Under the pieces are notes generated by a model. It did no database searches. It was not told where the DNA came from and saw only the letters and a program-made list of their open reading frames with translations. From Pseudomonadota bacterium (GTDB taxonomy: Bacteria > Pseudomonadota > Gammaproteobacteria > Acidiferrobacterales > UBA6901), in assembly GCA_021785795.1 (NCBI GenBank), contig JAJYEK010000072.1, positions 1-16,899 on the forward strand: DNA of 16,899 nucleotides, read 5' to 3'. The position numbers were made by a program, and so were the translations under genes. Shown here one piece after another: positions 14,835 to 16,899 of this stretch (positions are counted from its first letter, which is position 1; each line of letters opens with the position of its first letter).

Positions 14835-15692
14835 ATGAAAACCCTGGTCAAAATGACGTGCATGGCGGCGATGTTGGCAGCAGGTGTCCTGGCGGCAACT
14901 GCCCGGGCGGCGGTGACGGAAGTCGAAGGTTCGGGAGGCGGCGGAATCGTGCCCTGGGCGCTGCTCTCCGGAGACAATGCGCATAGCGATTTTGGCGCGG
15001 TTGCATCGTATACCTTTATCAATACTGGAAACTTCACGTTGCACAGCATCGGCGCCGCAGCAACCGTCATGCACCGCGTGGAATTTTCGGCGGCCAACTG
15101 GTATCTCGGTCTGCCCGGTGACCTGCCCGGGGTCGGCACGAACTATCCGCTGGGTACCGACAACATCCAGGCAAACGTGCTGGGCATCAAGATCAAGCTA
15201 CTGAGCATGACCGCGACTCTGCCGCAGATTGCAGTCGGATTCCAATACAAGAATAACAATGACAAGACGCTGGTCGAAAGTCTGGGCGCTCGGCACTCGA
15301 GCGGTACCGACGGCTATGTGGCAGTGACCAAGGTGTTCCCGGTCGGTGGAATGAATCTCCTGCTCGACGGCACGTTGCGGGAAACGAAGGCTAACTGGAT
15401 GGGGCTGCTCGGGTTCGGCGGGCCAGGAAGCGACAGCTACAAGACCGAGTTCGAAGGCTCGGCCGGCCTGTTTCTCAATGCGCAGACCCTGGTGGGTGTC
15501 GAATATCGCGGCATGCCCAACAACCCGCTGGCGGCCGGGGCGGTGCAGGAGGACAGCAGCATCGGCGATGCCTTCCTCGCCTATTTTCCCAACAAGAATC
15601 TGAGCTTCGTTCTTGCGGCAGCCAATCTCGGGCAGATCGCGACGCTTAAGGGGCAGCACGCCCTGTATGTGCAGGTGCAGGCGGGCTTCTAA
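14835..15692 (+). CDS. DUF3034 family outer-membrane protein
   Basis: 285 residues. A signal peptide spans about 1-26 (TLVKMTCMAAMLAAGVLAATARA). The mature start VTEVEGSGGGGIVPWALLSG is the hallmark of DUF3034. Alternating amphipathic strands follow (FGAVASYTFINTG, LHSIGAAATVMHRVEFSAAN, LPQIAVGFQYKNNN, MNLLLDGTLRETKANW, SAGLFLNAQTLVGVEYR) and the chain ends in an aromatic residue (VQVQAGF), the usual outer-membrane barrel sorting signal. It is probably a small beta-barrel in the outer membrane. Substrate unknown. AGGAG lies about seven bases before the ATG. It is expressed from a sigma-54 promoter, so it is likely switched on by a specific signal rather than constitutively. It is monocistronic. 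Confidence 0.88.
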   Translation: MKTLVKMTCMAAMLAAGVLAATARAAVTEVEGSGGGGIVPWALLSGDNAHSDFGAVASYTFINTGNFTLHSIGAAATVMHRVEFSAANWYLGLPGDLPGVGTNYPLGTDNIQANVLGIKIKLLSMTATLPQIAVGFQYKNNNDKTLVESLGARHSSGTDGYVAVTKVFPVGGMNLLLDGTLRETKANWMGLLGFGGPGSDSYKTEFEGSAGLFLNAQTLVGVEYRGMPNNPLAAGAVQEDSSIGDAFLAYFPNKNLSFVLAAANLGQIATLKGQHALYVQVQAGF

Positions 15693-15984
15693 TCGCATCG
15701 CATCGTGCCGCACAGGTGCGCGTGTGGCGACACTCGACGGCACTTGGCGTTTTTGAATTCTCGTTTGAAGACGAGTATCGTGAATACACTGAACTCGGGC
15801 CGCGGGCGGGTCTCTAATTTCGGCAGCAGGCATGACAGGCCGGATCGCCCTGGGAAGCGCAGGGAAGGCGCTTCCCGGAGTTGTGCACAAACCAGTCCAA
15901 GAGTAACCGCTGTGTCCTCCGGGTCCGCGCTGCAGGCGTGTGCCGCTTTGCGCTGACCGGCGGCGGTCGTCAGGAGATAACGTA
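15693..15984. other. Leader region of the sulfur-transfer operon
   Basis: About 290 bases without a gene. Two stem-loops are visible: CTCGT-TTGAAG-ACGAG near 15761-15776, and a perfect 9-bp stem GGGAAGCGC / GCGCTTCCC at 15852-15860 and 15868-15876 with a 7-base loop. Neither is followed by a T-run. The ribosome site CAGGAG of the next gene lies at 15971-15976. Confidence 0.4.
15852..15876 (+). repeat. 9-bp stem-loop upstream of the dsrE-like gene
   Basis: GGGAAGCGC-AGGGAAG-GCGCTTCCC. The stem is perfect, and its loop AGGGAAG repeats the arm motif, so alternative pairings exist. It could end the DUF3034 transcript or fold in the operon leader. No T-run supports intrinsic termination. Confidence 0.45.
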
Positions 15985-16377
15985 ATGGGAACAGAACGAA
16001 TCAGCATCATCCTGGTTTCGGAAGATCGAGAGGATCTTCAGATGGCGGGCATGATCGCGTCGGTGGGTGCGGTGAGCGGAAACGAGGTGACGGTTCTCGT
16101 TTCCATGAATGCCCTGAAATACTTTCTTAAGGGCGCCGATGACAAGGCGCCGGCAGCCGGGCAGATGGGCGAGATGCTGGAGCGCAAGAAGGCGCCGTCG
16201 TTCAAAACCCTTTTCGAGCAGGCGGCGGAACTGGGCGATGCCAGGATCCATCCCTGTTCGATGGCCATGGACGTTCTTGGCGTCGAATGGCGCGACCTCG
16301 AAACTTTCATGAAGGAACCCCTGGGTCTAACGAAATTCCTGGACGATGCCAAGGGAGGCCAGGTCTGGTCTTTCTAG
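15985..16377 (+). CDS. DsrE-family sulfur-transfer protein
   Basis: 130 residues, cytosolic. Small Rossmann-like DsrE/F fold: ERISIILVSEDREDLQMAGMIAS at the start, GNEVTVLVSMNALKYFL in the middle, and a conserved cysteine in IHPCSMAMDVLGVEW (about Cys91). The CxMxMDVLG type of motif is shared with the DsrE2/DsrE3A group that hands persulfide sulfur to or from TusA. Here it is followed 26 bases later by tusA, which supports that job. It has no transmembrane segments, so it is not DsrE2 itself. CAGGAG nine bases before ATG fixes the start at 15985. Likely an electron- and sulfur-handling step feeding an Hdr-like or other sulfur-oxidising complex that is not in this window. Confidence 0.85.
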   Translation: MGTERISIILVSEDREDLQMAGMIASVGAVSGNEVTVLVSMNALKYFLKGADDKAPAAGQMGEMLERKKAPSFKTLFEQAAELGDARIHPCSMAMDVLGVEWRDLETFMKEPLGLTKFLDDAKGGQVWSF

Positions 16378-16403
16378 TGGAACCTTATACTGCGAGGGTC
16401 GTA

Positions 16404-16637
16404 ATGATGGGCGAGAAAAGAAAGATAGATGCACGCGGCAGCTTTTGCCCCGGACCGCTGATGGAGCTGATTGCCGGGATGAAAGCGGCCAATGTGGGTG
16501 ATGAACTGGAAGTGCTTTCCACCGACAAGGGCTCGGCCGCGGATATTCCGGAGTGGGTGAAAAAGGTCGGACACGAGATTCTTGCCACCACCGAAGAGAA
16601 CGGCGTCTGGCATATCACCGTGCGTAAGGCGAAATGA
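16404..16637 (+). CDS. tusA: TusA-family sulfurtransferase
   Basis: 77 residues. The signature is RGSFCPGPLMEL near the N-terminus with active Cys15 in CPGP (CPxP motif), followed by GDELEVLSTDKGSAADIPEWVKKVGHE, the typical beta-alpha-beta of TusA. In lithotrophs TusA carries persulfide sulfur between rhodanese, DsrE proteins and the oxidising complex. In others it serves tRNA thiolation. The DsrE-like partner upstream and the flavoprotein downstream favour the sulfur-oxidation role. Two adjacent ATGs (16404 and 16407) are both usable. GAGGG at 16394-16398 sits at good distance from either. It is part of the operon starting at 15985. Confidence 0.92.
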   Translation: MMGEKRKIDARGSFCPGPLMELIAGMKAANVGDELEVLSTDKGSAADIPEWVKKVGHEILATTEENGVWHITVRKAK

Positions 16638-16659
16638 GGTGCCGAATAGCCGATTAACA

Positions 16660-16698
16660 AGAACGTTAGAACGTTTTAACTGTCTAGAACTTAAGAAC
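16660..16698. repeat. Four AGAAC repeats between tusA and the flavoprotein gene
   Basis: AGAAC occurs at 16660-16664, 16668-16672, 16686-16690 and 16694-16698. Starts are separated by 8, 18 and 8 bases, so they form two identical pairs 26 bases apart, just before the AGGAGG ribosome site at 16700. This local AT-rich block stands out in a GC-rich operon and could bind a regulator or start an internal transcript. Confidence 0.45.
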
Positions 16699-16710
16699 TA
16701 GGAGGCTGCC

Positions 16711-16899
16711 ATGAAGATAGTCATCGTAGGTGGGGGCATGGGCGGAACCATTCTCGGAAATAACCTTGCGCGCCGCCTGCACCGCGAGCTCAAGACCGGA
16801 AAGGCCCGCATCACCATGCTTTCAGCATCCGACAAGCACATGTACCAGCCCGGATTGCTGTATGTCGCCGTCGGCAGCATGATGCCCGACGAGCTTTAC
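16711..16899 (+). CDS. SQR-like FAD-dependent oxidoreductase, N-terminal part (cut by window end)
   Basis: 63 residues are visible. KIVIVGGGMGGTILGNNLARRL is a dinucleotide-binding Rossmann start (GxGxxG), and HMYQPGLLYVAVGSM is the segment found at the same place in sulfide:quinone oxidoreductases and flavocytochrome c sulfide dehydrogenases. The enzyme would pass electrons from a sulfur compound to quinone or a carrier. The catalytic cysteines lie beyond the window, so true SQR activity cannot be checked. GGAGG at 16701-16705 fixes the ATG. In related sulfur oxidisers a DsrE-TusA-flavoprotein string is recurrent, from memory. Confidence 0.8.
   Translation, partial: MKIVIVGGGMGGTILGNNLARRLHRELKTGKARITMLSASDKHMYQPGLLYVAVGSMMPDELY

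Overview
The window looks like chromosome from a sulfur-oxidising, CO2-fixing proteobacterium (gamma- or Acidithiobacillia-like; the genus cannot be fixed from the sequence alone). The evidence is a complete form II RuBisCO gene (cbbM) with a divergent LysR regulator of the CbbR type, a c-type cytochrome, and at the right edge a DsrE-family protein, a TusA sulfurtransferase and the start of an SQR-like flavoprotein.

Positions 1-5060 are a mobile-element scar zone. It holds the C-terminal end of an IS5-type transposase with its IS end, an IS21-type terminus with three iterated repeats, an ISL3 transposase tail with its terminal repeat, an integrase-like scrap, a second IS21 end with an istB tail, and tails of a pRiA4b ORF-3-like gene and a DUF5615 toxin-like gene. 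Two intact units sit among them. One is a peroxiredoxin-glutaredoxin fusion (885-1637). The other is an abutting pair, an APH-fold small-molecule kinase (2475-3485) and a HAD-family protein (3486-4229), whose start is preceded by two back-to-back stem-loops.

Positions 5061-7230 hold a weak hypothetical ORF, a two-TM membrane protein with a PLD/DUF5919-like cytosolic domain behind a palindrome, and a sparse stretch with a degraded transposon-like ORF and a strong hairpin.

Positions 7317-11077 are the carbon/energy part: a membrane-anchored cytochrome c (minus), about 740 bp with no convincing gene, cbbM (minus), and cbbR (plus). The cbbM-cbbR gap contains a cbbM promoter and an inverted repeat placed where CbbR would bind.

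Positions 11078-15692 contain a degenerate-looking stretch, a MarR regulator, a well-formed sigma-70 promoter, a secreted YceI protein ending in a GC-rich hairpin, an unknown polytopic membrane protein, and an outer-membrane DUF3034 protein. The DUF3034 gene lies behind a textbook sigma-54 (-24/-12) promoter with an upstream palindrome.

Positions 15985-16899 are the start of a sulfur-transfer operon, dsrE-like / tusA / SQR-like flavoprotein (cut by the window end). Four AGAAC repeats lie in the tusA-flavoprotein gap. Together the right two thirds read as lithotrophic housekeeping genes (CO2 fixation, electron transfer, sulfur trafficking). The left third is acquired or eroded material.
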